DNA from: Candidatus Cloacimonadota bacterium
GTDB lineage: Bacteria; Cloacimonadota; Cloacimonadia; Cloacimonadales; TCS61
Length of the DNA: 10,525 nt
Direction: 5' to 3'
NCBI GenBank assembly: GCA_030596265.1
Contig: JAUVKM010000044.1
Span: 1 to 10,525, forward strand
Shown here: positions 1-6,220 of the stretch, piece by piece
How the letters are laid out: every line of letters starts with the position of its first letter
Numbering within the stretch: position 1 is the first letter of the stretch
Program-made: the position numbers and the translations under genes
The notes under the pieces: model-generated
Database searches by the model: none
What the model saw: the letters and a program-made list of their open reading frames with translations, nothing else
What the model was told of the DNA's origin: nothing

Positions 1-2
1 TT

Positions 3-584
3 TCATTCAAAATAAATTCCTAGCGAAACTGCATAAGCTGGTTTTCCATCGAAAACTACATTTGGCTCAATATTAACTGTGAACCTTTTGTTCAGATGTA
101 CACCGTAACAGATAGCTAGAGCGGGAATAATGTCCCTTTCATATTGAAAATTACTGTCCCTGCTAATCTGGGGTACAATATAAAGATCGAATTTGCGGGA
201 AGTGAACGGTCGGAGGAACAAGGCTAAACCGAAATTGAAAAAATCGTAGTATCTGTATTTGCTGTATTCCCAGTGGGAAAAACTAAAATTCAGCTGCGGG
301 AACATAAAGGTCTGTCTTTTTCTTGGTTTGAAGCTGATCGACCAGGTAATGATGTTTACGTTATATTTGCCAATCTTAGAAAAGCCGGCAGCAAAATCGA
401 ATGTCTGAGCTAACGAAATACCGACAGCAGTTACAGGATATACTTTTTCATAATGCTCAAGAATCCCGGAACTCACACCTATTCCGAAAGTCTTATCCGC
501 ATAATATGATTGCGCCTGAACGTTAACGATAAAATACATAAAAAATAAAATTAATATGAATCTGTTTTTTCTAATCATCTTCAC
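3..584 (-). CDS. Probable outer-membrane beta-barrel protein, function unknown
   Basis: This 193-residue protein starts with a basic stretch and a hydrophobic segment (about residues 8-22) ending in VQA before QS, a good signal peptidase I site, so it is exported. The rest has no further membrane helix. It alternates polar and aromatic residues in strand-like blocks separated by short turns, and it ends in a strand closing with aromatic residues (GIYFE), as outer-membrane beta-barrels often do. I do not recognise a named family. The gene is complete: its TGA stop lies at positions 3-5. The ribosome binding site is weak (an AGGATG-like stretch before the ATG). It lies 107 bases from the neighbouring membrane-protein gene and has its own candidate promoter, so it is probably a separate transcript. 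A soluble periplasmic beta protein is the main alternative. Confidence 0.7.
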   Translation of the reverse strand: MKMIRKNRFILILFFMYFIVNVQAQSYYADKTFGIGVSSGILEHYEKVYPVTAVGISLAQTFDFAAGFSKIGKYNVNIITWSISFKPRKRQTFMFPQLNFSFSHWEYSKYRYYDFFNFGLALFLRPFTSRKFDLYIVPQISRDSNFQYERDIIPALAICYGVHLNKRFTVNIEPNVVFDGKPAYAVSLGIYFE

Positions 585-607
585 ATCCTGTATTAAGTTA
601 TATATCT

Positions 608-635
608 TATTTATGTATATAAATTAATTTGTCAA
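608..635 (-). promoter_or_regulatory. Candidate promoter for the outer-membrane-type gene
   Basis: Read on the minus strand, a perfect TTGACA (positions 635-630) is followed after 16 bases by TAAATA (613-608), about 24 bases upstream of the start codon at 584. This fits a sigma-70-type promoter, but the region is very AT-rich and FCB bacteria often use a different -7 element, so this is only a candidate. Confidence 0.3.
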
Positions 636-691
636 AATTTTCGTCAATATTGCTATCTTTTCGCTTTTTTAGCTTACGCGCTTAGCCGCGT

Positions 692-910
692 TTACACATC
701 AACTTCTTTCTTTTTCTTTTTAGATTTCTGTGAAGCAATACCGATTGGTGCCCAAATGAATAAAAAATGAAACATAGTTCCACCCCAAATGATTCGGGTT
801 ATTGTTTCTTTATAGGGTGTTCCTTTAAGAACAAGTGCCGTACCGATCATTACTGCTCCCCAGATTATTGCACTACCAATTATCAAACAACCGATTTTTT
901 TCTTTTCCAT
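692..910 (-). CDS. Small two-helix membrane protein
   Basis: This 72-residue protein has two predicted membrane helices (about residues 6-28 and 38-59) and a highly basic C-terminal tail (QKSKKKKKEVDV). The tail suggests a cytoplasmic C-terminus and, with two helices, a cytoplasmic N-terminus. The loop between the helices carries LKGTPYKE. I recall similar short proteins of this form in Bacteroidota-like genomes but know no function. The ATG is preceded by AAGGGGAG at good spacing. The gene begins 18 bases after the TraB-like gene ends, so it is probably the last gene of the operon with the TrmB-like regulator and the TraB-like protein. An overlapping plus-strand frame at 767-964 is an artefact of the same DNA. 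Confidence 0.75.
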   Translation of the reverse strand: MEKKKIGCLIIGSAIIWGAVMIGTALVLKGTPYKETITRIIWGGTMFHFLFIWAPIGIASQKSKKKKKEVDV

Positions 911-928
911 AAATCTCCCCTTTTTATC

Positions 929-1825
929 TTAATATTGTTTTGTTTTATATCCTTTATTGTTTAAAAGTTTTATCAGACCGTCTTCTCCTACTAAGTGCAA
1001 AGCACCCACAATGATGAAATAAGTGTGATCGTCTTCATTTTCTAAATGTTCAATTATCTTCTGCAGGATCTTTTCATCACGTTCGGTAAACAATTTATTA
1101 TAGAAGTCAATAATTCCGGGTAATTCTTCTCCCATCTCTAACATTTTAACTTTTGAAACTTTGTTCATTTTTTCTGTATCTCCGGTTTTCCATGCTTCCA
1201 ACATTTCCATGAAAACAACTACACCTTGTTCATAATCTTCTATTGAATATTGTAGATAATCAATTTGTACTTGGTCTGGGTTAGACGCAAGTATCTCTAG
1301 TTGAGCACCGGCTGTTTCCAGATCAAGAATTTCCATTTCCTTTTCATTGGCTTGGTTCAAAAAGTGCAGATCTATCCCCTGTCCTGCTGTAACATTCAAT
1401 TTTTGTAAGCTAAGAAGTCCTAAATTCATACTAACAAACCATGGTTTGTAGATGTCTATTTGTGTCATAGGAACACCCAGCTCTTCAAATTTATCGGAAA
1501 GGGATTTGTACATCTCTGCTGGAATCTCTGTCTGAAGATTTTTCCCTTCCTCGTAACAAGCTTTTTCTGCGATGAAAGTTTGGATCTTTCCCTGATCGAT
1601 TGTAGTAATATCAACTTCTACAACCAAAACGTCTGCTTTTTTAAAAGCATTTTCAATTTTGTCATCAAGTGGATAAGTATCTTCCGGCATAATATGTATA
1701 GAGCCCAGCAGATATGCATTGTTCTTACCTCCCTGGATATCCCACATGAATATCTCAGCATGCAGATTGGTTACTATTATAAACAGGGTCATAAGCAATG
1801 TTAATACAAAATTAATTGTTTTCAT
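929..1825 (-). CDS. TraB/GumN family secreted protein
   Basis: The 298-residue product has a signal peptide (hydrophobic residues 5-20, likely cut after LHA at residue 23). The mature part shows the marks of the TraB/GumN family, which is related to the Tiki/PrgY/EreA superfamily of putative metal-dependent hydrolases. These are an N-terminal GSIH motif (residues 41-44) after a beta-strand, then VVEVD (68-72), and near the C-terminus an ERDEKI segment followed by the second conserved motif GALHLVG (274-280). The two motifs supply the conserved histidines (H44 and H277) and E70. Length and domain order match the family, so the gene looks complete. Family members in eukaryotes cleave Wnt or regulate pheromones; in bacteria the role is largely unknown. 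A strong AAGGAG lies 7 bases before the ATG. It begins 13 bases after the regulator gene and is probably co-transcribed with it. Confidence 0.88.
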   Translation of the reverse strand: MKTINFVLTLLMTLFIIVTNLHAEIFMWDIQGGKNNAYLLGSIHIMPEDTYPLDDKIENAFKKADVLVVEVDITTIDQGKIQTFIAEKACYEEGKNLQTEIPAEMYKSLSDKFEELGVPMTQIDIYKPWFVSMNLGLLSLQKLNVTAGQGIDLHFLNQANEKEMEILDLETAGAQLEILASNPDQVQIDYLQYSIEDYEQGVVVFMEMLEAWKTGDTEKMNKVSKVKMLEMGEELPGIIDFYNKLFTERDEKILQKIIEHLENEDDHTYFIIVGALHLVGEDGLIKLLNNKGYKTKQY

Positions 1826-1838
1826 TTTTTTCTCCTTT

Positions 1839-2693
1839 TTATTTCTTACTTTCTAAGATATTTTTTTCTTCAACACGCATATAGCGATACATATTTTTAT
1901 AACTTTCAATTATATTCTTGATGTTTTCAATTTTATTATTTTCATCACTATATACTTGTTCGCAAACTTCAGTGAAGTTGAATTCATAAGCTGATCCATT
2001 AAATAATATAAAAGATATAAACGGATCTTGTGTCCAAACTGCATGGATCAATTCCGAACCGTCTTTATTGAAAAATGCAAGCAATGACTCATTCGTATCT
2101 TTTAATACGATCAGCCATTGACCATTTAATTCGGAAATTGGCAAGTCGTCAAAACTTGCTTTTAGCTGGTGCACATTTGCGATATCATCTCCCGAGTAAT
2201 TTTTCACATAGATCGAAACGTCACTTGCTCTTTCTTCTGTTAAATATTGCTTGATTTTTTTCATTGGAGCGGGGAATCCATCTATAAGAAGTGTGTTCTG
2301 GGCAGATTTGATCATGCTGGCTGCTTTTTCATAAACCAGCTCGATAGACTTGATCTCATAAATACCGGTGTTGTCCTGCCTGGTTTCCAGTTTTTCCACT
2401 TCCTTGATGATCTTCTCTTTTTTCCGGTTAAATTCGCTTTCTATTTTGTTCAGGAACTCCTCAATTGGTATTGTCTCAAAATAGGTTGTACCTTTGGAAT
2501 CATCACTGATCACAGCTCCCTTGTTCTGCAGGCTTTTCAGGGCTTTGTAGGTGTTGGCTACCGGTTTAGCGATCTGTCCGGCAATTTTGTAACCAGTGTT
2601 CCGCTGGTTTTCCAGCAGCCAGTGATAAATATTGGCTTCCAGCTCACTTAACCCCAGCTCTTTTAGCATGATCAACAAACTTTCATTCTTCAC
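1839..2693 (-). CDS. TrmB-family transcriptional regulator
   Basis: The 284-residue protein begins with a winged-helix domain typical of TrmB regulators (about residues 10-72). The LGLSELEANIYHWLL helix is followed by GYKIAGQIAKP and the recognition helix VANTYKALKSLQNKGAV, then the wing. A charged coiled coil (about 78-108) leads to a C-terminal effector domain with a phospholipase-D-like fold feel (AQNTLLIDGFP, later QWLIVLKDTNESLLAFF), as in many TrmB proteins. Such proteins usually sense sugars or other metabolites in archaea; bacterial members are mostly uncharacterised. The start is GTG at 2693: AAGGAG (2705-2700) lies exactly 6 bases upstream, and the first ATG comes only 8 codons later inside the helix region. 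It leads the putative operon with the TraB-like and small membrane proteins. An inverted repeat just upstream may be its own operator. Confidence 0.85.
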   Translation of the reverse strand: MKNESLLIMLKELGLSELEANIYHWLLENQRNTGYKIAGQIAKPVANTYKALKSLQNKGAVISDDSKGTTYFETIPIEEFLNKIESEFNRKKEKIIKEVEKLETRQDNTGIYEIKSIELVYEKAASMIKSAQNTLLIDGFPAPMKKIKQYLTEERASDVSIYVKNYSGDDIANVHQLKASFDDLPISELNGQWLIVLKDTNESLLAFFNKDGSELIHAVWTQDPFISFILFNGSAYEFNFTEVCEQVYSDENNKIENIKNIIESYKNMYRYMRVEEKNILESKK

Positions 2694-2715
2694 TACTCAC
2701 TCCTTATTATGCCAT

Positions 2716-2734
2716 TAGTAGCACACAGCTACTA
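2716..2734 (-). promoter_or_regulatory. Candidate operator: 7+5+7 inverted repeat upstream of the TrmB-like gene
   Basis: TAGTAGC, ACACA, GCTACTA forms a perfect inverted repeat whose inner edge is 23 bases upstream of the GTG start. A TTGACA on the minus strand (2761-2756) lies about 21 bases further upstream, with no convincing -10 between. A dyad of this size overlapping the promoter is what a dimeric winged-helix regulator would bind, so autoregulation is likely. An RNA hairpin in the leader is the alternative. Confidence 0.4.
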
Positions 2735-2788
2735 CTAATTATTTTAAACATTATTTGTCAAATTGTTTTTTTAGTACAAATTATACAT

Positions 2789-3040
2789 TACTTAGGTACT
2801 CAGGCACTTTTTTTCTTCTTGCTCTTCTCATATTATTCCTAATTTGTAATTCCTCATTCCTAATTTCGGCAAAGCCGATCCGCACTCAGGCACTCAGGCA
2901 CTAAGGTACTTAGGCACTTCTTTTCTTCTTGCTCTTCTCATATTATTCCTAATTTGTAATTCCTCATTCCTAATTTCGGCAAAGCCGATCCGCACTCAGG
3001 TACTAAGGCACTTAGGTACTCAGGCACTTTTCACTTACGT
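2789..3040. repeat. 110-base tandem repeat (about 2.3 copies) with internal arrays of an 8-base unit
   Basis: Copy 1 covers about 2791-2900, copy 2 2901-3010, and a partial third copy starts at 3011. The 80-base core (2811-2890 and 2921-3000) is identical in both copies. The ends are arrays of an 8-base unit YACTHAGG: 2789-2808 (2.5 units), 2883-2918 (4.5 units), 2993-3028 (4.5 units). Each core contains ATTCCTAATTT twice (2835-2845, 2856-2866) and a tight hairpin TCGGC-AAA-GCCGA (2866-2878, 2976-2988). It has no open frame and no CRISPR-like spacer structure. Confidence 0.9.
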
Positions 3041-3174
3041 ACTTCTTTTATTATTGACACTTATCCATTTCTTTTTCAAGTTTGGTTATGCTTTCAACAA
3101 GGCAAAAGAAAAATAGGTTATTCTGGTGATATGAAATTGAAGAAGATGAAAAAAATTAAATGCGAGTACGAGAA

Positions 3175-3208
3175 TGTATCAGCCGAAGGCTGACTTGTTC
3201 GAGATACA
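3175..3208. repeat. REP-like palindrome
   Basis: A compact stem TCAGCC-GAA-GGCTGA (3179-3193) is enclosed by a second pair TGTATC (3175-3180) and GATACA (3203-3208); the two stems share two bases, so they compete or stack. The flanks also hold the related pair TACGAGA and TTCGAGA. The form, a GC-rich stem in AT-rich intergenic DNA, resembles repetitive extragenic palindromes. Only one copy is in the window, so its repetitive nature is inferred. Confidence 0.4.
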
Positions 3209-3256
3209 CATATTATATGAAATGCTGTCTAATTTAAAACGTAAATAGAGGGAACT

Positions 3257-4747
3257 ATGAAAACATTATCCGTTAAACTATTAATAATTATTCTCATATC
3301 CTTTCCGGCTATTTTAAGAACACAAACTTTTGTTGAAGATATCATCCCAAATATAATATCATTCTGGGGATGTTCAGGTGCCTGGGCAGATTATGATAAT
3401 GATGGTGATAAGGATTTACTTATAACAGGAATAGACGATAATGGCTACAGAAATTTGAAACTTTATCGGAACGATAATAATTCTGTGTTTACCGACATTA
3501 ATATGAATCCTATACTTGCAGGAACATCCAGCGGTTCTGTTGATTGGGGTGATTACAACAGCGATGGTTTATTGGATATTCTAATTACAGGTTTCACCGG
3601 CATGTATGTGATAACAGAGCTATACTGCCAAGTGTCTGTCGGCAATTTCGAACAAGATAATATCGCCTTGCCGGAAGTAACAATGGGTAATGCAAAATTT
3701 GGAGATTACGATAACGATGGAGATTTGGATATCGCAATAACCGGATTTCATGCTCCTTTTTCCGGACCCTGGTATTATCTAACAAAAATTTATAGAAACG
3801 ATGGAAATGGTATTTTTACTGATATAAATGCACCTCTGATACCTTTGCAAATGAGTTCGGTTGACTGGGGCGATATGGATAATGACGAAGATCTGGATTT
3901 ACTTGTAATTGGTCAGGATTCAACCGATGTTGATCATTCCGTAATTTACAGGTATGACGGTAACGATATTTTTACTGACATCTCTGCCGGACTGACAGGA
4001 GTACGCGGAGGCGTTTGTAAATGGGGAGATTATGACAACGATGGAGATTTAGATTTCTTTATTGCCGGTTATGACGGATCTACTTCTCAATTCATTATCT
4101 ATAAAAATACGGATAGTTCTTTTACACCTCTAACCACCAGTATCGAAGGAGGTACTTCCGGTGATGCCGATTGGGGAGATTATGATAATGATGGTTTACT
4201 CGATATCATTTCAACAGGTAATAACCAAACAATGAAAATCACAAAAGTATATCATAATGACGGCAATGATATTTTTTCATTATTATCGGAAACATTCCCC
4301 GGATTAAACACCAGCATAGCTATGTGGGAAGACTATACAGGTGACGGAAATCTTGATTTTGTTATTGCTGGTGAAACCAATACATCCGGTCAAATTCTCA
4401 CAAAATTGTATAAACAGCAAACCACAACCACAATAGAAATAACAGATAACCCATTTCAAAATAATATATCCAACTACCCCAACCCTTTCAACCCAACAAC
4501 AACGTTTTCGTTCAGCTTAACCACAGAGCACACAGAGAACACAGAGTTAGCAATCTACAATCTGAAAGGACAAAAAATTAAAACGTTAACTGTCATCCTG
4601 AGTGATGCGCAACATTGTATCGAAGGATCAGTTATTTGGAATGGAACCGACTCAAATGAGCAGCCTGTTAGTTCCGGTATTTATTTTTATAAATTGGTTG
4701 TTAATGGCAAAACAGAAGCCATGAATAAGTGTTTGCTATTGAAGTAA
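3257..4747 (+). CDS. Secreted seven-repeat FG-GAP/VCBS beta-propeller protein with type IX-like sorting tail
   Basis: The 496-residue protein has an N-terminal signal peptide (hydrophobic residues 7-20) and then seven repeats of the form W-G-D-Y-D-N-D-G-D-L-D-(4 residues)-G, starting near residues 43, 97, 148, 204, 256, 306 and 357. Each carries the calcium-binding DxDxDGxxD pattern, with small changes in repeat 4 (DNDED) and repeat 7 (TGDGN). Seven repeats of 50-56 residues fit one complete seven-bladed propeller like the integrin alpha head. Residues 405-496 form a FlgD-like/type IX sorting domain (NYPNPFNPTTTFSFSL, then AIYNLKGQKIKTL, VIWNGTDSN, SSGIYFYKL), so the protein is probably exported to the surface or medium. 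AGAGGG lies 4 bases before the ATG. Two parts of the tail look repeat-derived. The ligand is unknown; adhesion or matrix binding is a guess from the fold. Confidence 0.9.
   Translation: MKTLSVKLLIIILISFPAILRTQTFVEDIIPNIISFWGCSGAWADYDNDGDKDLLITGIDDNGYRNLKLYRNDNNSVFTDINMNPILAGTSSGSVDWGDYNSDGLLDILITGFTGMYVITELYCQVSVGNFEQDNIALPEVTMGNAKFGDYDNDGDLDIAITGFHAPFSGPWYYLTKIYRNDGNGIFTDINAPLIPLQMSSVDWGDMDNDEDLDLLVIGQDSTDVDHSVIYRYDGNDIFTDISAGLTGVRGGVCKWGDYDNDGDLDFFIAGYDGSTSQFIIYKNTDSSFTPLTTSIEGGTSGDADWGDYDNDGLLDIISTGNNQTMKITKVYHNDGNDIFSLLSETFPGLNTSIAMWEDYTGDGNLDFVIAGETNTSGQILTKLYKQQTTTTIEITDNPFQNNISNYPNPFNPTTTFSFSLTTEHTENTELAIYNLKGQKIKTLTVILSDAQHCIEGSVIWNGTDSNEQPVSSGIYFYKLVVNGKTEAMNKCLLLK
4520..4546 (+). 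repeat. Three 9-base units in frame within the sorting domain
   Basis: ACCACAGAG, CACACAGAG and AACACAGAG follow each other exactly and encode TTE-HTE-NTE (residues 422-430), at the loop where related tails usually carry a short acidic or polar stretch before the IYNLKGQK strand. Each unit is three codons, so copy-number change would keep the frame. I recall ACCACAGAG-ACACAGAG strings as common dispersed intergenic DNA in such genomes, but did not check this. Confidence 0.75.
4588..4633 (+). repeat. Imperfect palindrome of the GTCATCCTGAG...CGAAGGAT type inside the coding sequence
   Basis: The arms AACTG-TC-ATCCT (4588-4599) and AGGATCAGTT (4624-4633) are complementary over 10 bases with a two-base bulge. 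The sequence between them starts GAG and ends TCGA. It matches my memory of a widespread bacterial dispersed repeat. It encodes TVILSDAQHCIEGSV in the turn between KTL and VIWNG, where related tails have a loop a few residues shorter. Confidence 0.6.
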
Positions 4748-4770
4748 AATAAAAATAAAAGGAGCAAATA

Positions 4771-5013
4771 GTGAAAGAAGAAAGCAATGAACATGTAACA
4801 ACCGGACAATGGTTTGTAACAATGCTTGTAGCAGCAATTCCACTAATTGGGATCATAATGATGTTTGTTTGGGCACATGGCGATGGGGTGAGCATAAGCA
4901 AATCTAACTGGGCAAAAGCGATCTTGATTTGGAGTATAATTTATATAGTAATTATAGTGTTTATTGTTACAGTTTTTGGAACCACACTTTTAAGTTATAT
5001 TAACGTAGGTTAG
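4771..5013 (+). CDS. Small two-helix membrane protein with W-FVTMLVAAIPLIGIIM motif
   Basis: This 80-residue protein has a short acidic N-terminus and two membrane helices (about residues 13-35 and 47-69). The first contains TGQWFVTMLVAAIPLIG and ends in FVWAHGDG; the second follows SKSNWAKAILIW. I recall this layout (an x-W-x-x-T-ML...IP...NIIMxFVWAF helix, then a NWAKAxLIW helix) from many short uncharacterised bacterial membrane proteins, so it is a real family of unknown function. The start is GTG, chosen because AAGGAG lies exactly 6 bases upstream and the first in-frame ATG is at residue 18, inside the first helix. It begins 23 bases after the propeller gene and is probably co-transcribed with it. 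The overlapping minus-strand frame is spurious. Confidence 0.8.
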   Translation: MKEESNEHVTTGQWFVTMLVAAIPLIGIIMMFVWAHGDGVSISKSNWAKAILIWSIIYIVIIVFIVTVFGTTLLSYINVG

Positions 5014-5061
5014 AAAAACTATTCTAACTTATAAAGTCGATAGTTAGCACAGGAGGCAAAA

Positions 5062-5442
5062 ATGTTTAAAAAAACTATTTTACCAATTTTACTTGCAGGG
5101 ATCTGGATCAACATATTCGAAACTATACGCTGGGAACTGTTCATAAAATTTTACTGGATCGAGCAGTTTGAAAATTTTGGACTGACCTTTAAAAATGAAC
5201 TTACAAATGGAATGATATGGATGATCTGGGGATTCTTATTTGCTATTGTAATATTTATACTTTCCAAGAAATTTACTGCAATTAAATCAGCTTTTATTGC
5301 CTGGTTCACGGTGTTTGTGATGATGTGGATAGTTATATGGAATATGAACCTTTTACCAACCGGATTGTTATGGTTTAATGCTCCACTGAGTTTAGTTGAA
5401 GCATATATTGCTGCCTTGATCTGTAAGAGATTTGTTAAATAA
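5062..5442 (+). CDS. Four-helix integral membrane protein, function unknown
   Basis: The 126-residue protein has four predicted membrane segments (about 5-20, 49-68, 76-95 and 103-121), rich in tryptophan and aromatic residues. Between helices 1 and 2 lies a conserved-looking stretch ETIRWELFIKFYWIEQFENFGLTF that is probably outside the hydrophobic core. There is no cleavable signal peptide and no catalytic motif I recognise. An excellent AGGAGG (5051-5056) lies 5 bases before the ATG. The 48-base gap to the gene before it contains a weak dyad (CTAACT 5024-5029, AGTTAG 5042-5047), which could act on the leader but has no T run. It may form an operon with its neighbours. Related small conserved membrane proteins occur in FCB genomes by memory, but I cannot name a family. 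Confidence 0.8.
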   Translation: MFKKTILPILLAGIWINIFETIRWELFIKFYWIEQFENFGLTFKNELTNGMIWMIWGFLFAIVIFILSKKFTAIKSAFIAWFTVFVMMWIVIWNMNLLPTGLLWFNAPLSLVEAYIAALICKRFVK

Positions 5443-5482
5443 CAAAAATATTCTTTTAAGAAAAATCGTTCTTGGAGGTATT

Positions 5483-6118
5483 ATGAAAAACTTTTCCCTG
5501 CTGCTTATACTGCTTATGGCAGTTTCAATTCTACAATTTGGCTGCGATAGCACAGAACCGGATAATGAAACCGATATTGCTTACCTCGAACTCTATTTTA
5601 ACAACCAGGTTTGCTATTCGGAAACACTTACAGAAAGCGATGATGGTGATAGTGAAGAAATTATTTTACCGGATGATACGGTGATGAATTTGCAAAAATA
5701 TGTCTTCACATTGTGGAATCCTGATTTTATGGAAGATCAGTATTGGTTTAGTTGCTTAGCAGCTAAGAACGGTTTTTATTCCCAATATTCACGTTGTGTT
5801 AAAGAGGATACGATCCGCATCTATGCAGATAGTAGTTTTACCCCGGTGGAAACCGGAAAAGTTTGTGGTCTTCTTTATAATAAATTTACGGGGACAATGA
5901 CATCTTCCGAGGTAGGGATATTAAATAAGTCAGACTCAACATTTGTAACTAATATTAACACAGACCCTGATGGACATTATGCCATAGAATTAGCATTTGG
6001 AGAGTATCTACTTAGTAAAATGCCGCCAGGTCCTTATTTACAACCTGAAATAGTTGATTTCACTATAAACAGTAATTATAAAGATGTTATGTTTATTGGA
6101 TATTATCCTGTACCGTAA
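5483..6118 (+). CDS. Putative lipoprotein, function unknown
   Basis: The 211-residue product begins MKNFSLLLILLMAVSILQFG then cysteine 21, a lipoprotein signal with a loose lipobox (LQFGC), followed by the typical polar DSTEPDNET linker, so it is probably anchored in a membrane. The longer frame opening at 5432 is rejected because GGAGG lies 5 bases before the ATG at 5483 and this start gives a proper signal peptide. Four more cysteines (44, 91, 105, 128) could form disulfides in the periplasm. The C-terminal part (about 124-200) has GKVCGLLYNK and then VTNINTDPDGHYAIELAFGEY, which resembles the carboxypeptidase-regulatory-like/transthyretin-like beta-sandwich found in envelope proteins. It lies 40 bases after the four-helix membrane protein, at the end of the possible operon. 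Confidence 0.75.
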   Translation: MKNFSLLLILLMAVSILQFGCDSTEPDNETDIAYLELYFNNQVCYSETLTESDDGDSEEIILPDDTVMNLQKYVFTLWNPDFMEDQYWFSCLAAKNGFYSQYSRCVKEDTIRIYADSSFTPVETGKVCGLLYNKFTGTMTSSEVGILNKSDSTFVTNINTDPDGHYAIELAFGEYLLSKMPPGPYLQPEIVDFTINSNYKDVMFIGYYPVP

Positions 6119-6220
6119 ACTGCTAAATCATTTTCTATTTGACACATCATCAATGCTTTATCAATTTCGGTTTCGCGTATTTCATGAAGCTGAAAATAAA
6201 AAATATTATTAGGAAAAACG

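Larger units (their letters stand above)
2694..3256. other. Divergent intergenic region, 563 bases, no gene
   Basis: This stretch separates the minus-strand regulator operon from the plus-strand propeller gene. It holds the candidate operator, a 110-base tandem repeat (2789-3040) and a REP-like palindrome (3175-3208). TTGACA at 3054-3059 followed 20 bases later by CAAGTTTG (3077-3084) loosely resembles the Bacteroidota -33/-7 promoter and could drive the propeller gene, with a leader of about 165 bases. No coding sequence is supported; a 20-codon ATG frame from 3131 has no ribosome binding site. Confidence 0.6.

Noticed and set aside
661..700. GC-rich stretch after the small membrane protein gene as a terminator
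   Set aside because: Attempts to pair CGCGGC and GCGCG segments gave only three- to four-base stems.
2247..2651. Plus-strand 134-codon frame opposite the TrmB-like gene
   Set aside because: The minus-strand protein has a clear winged-helix domain and a good start; the plus-strand product is only a phenylalanine-rich shadow.
2789..3040. CRISPR array
   Set aside because: The 80-base core is identical in both copies and the short unit is 8 bases with no unique spacers, so it is a tandem repeat.
3131..3193. 20-codon plus-strand ORF upstream of the propeller gene
   Set aside because: It lacks a ribosome binding site and its end is the REP-like palindrome, so coding is unlikely.
3594..3785. Minus-strand frame within the propeller gene
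   Set aside because: It is the shadow of repetitive GAT/GGA-rich calcium-repeat codons and has no ribosome binding site.
5432..5482. Longer N-terminus for the lipoprotein
   Set aside because: It would overlap the previous gene, lacks a ribosome binding site and would bury the signal peptide; the ATG at 5483 with GGAGG is better.
6139..6167. TTGACA as a promoter for the MmeI-like gene
   Set aside because: No acceptable -10 or -7 element follows at normal spacing.
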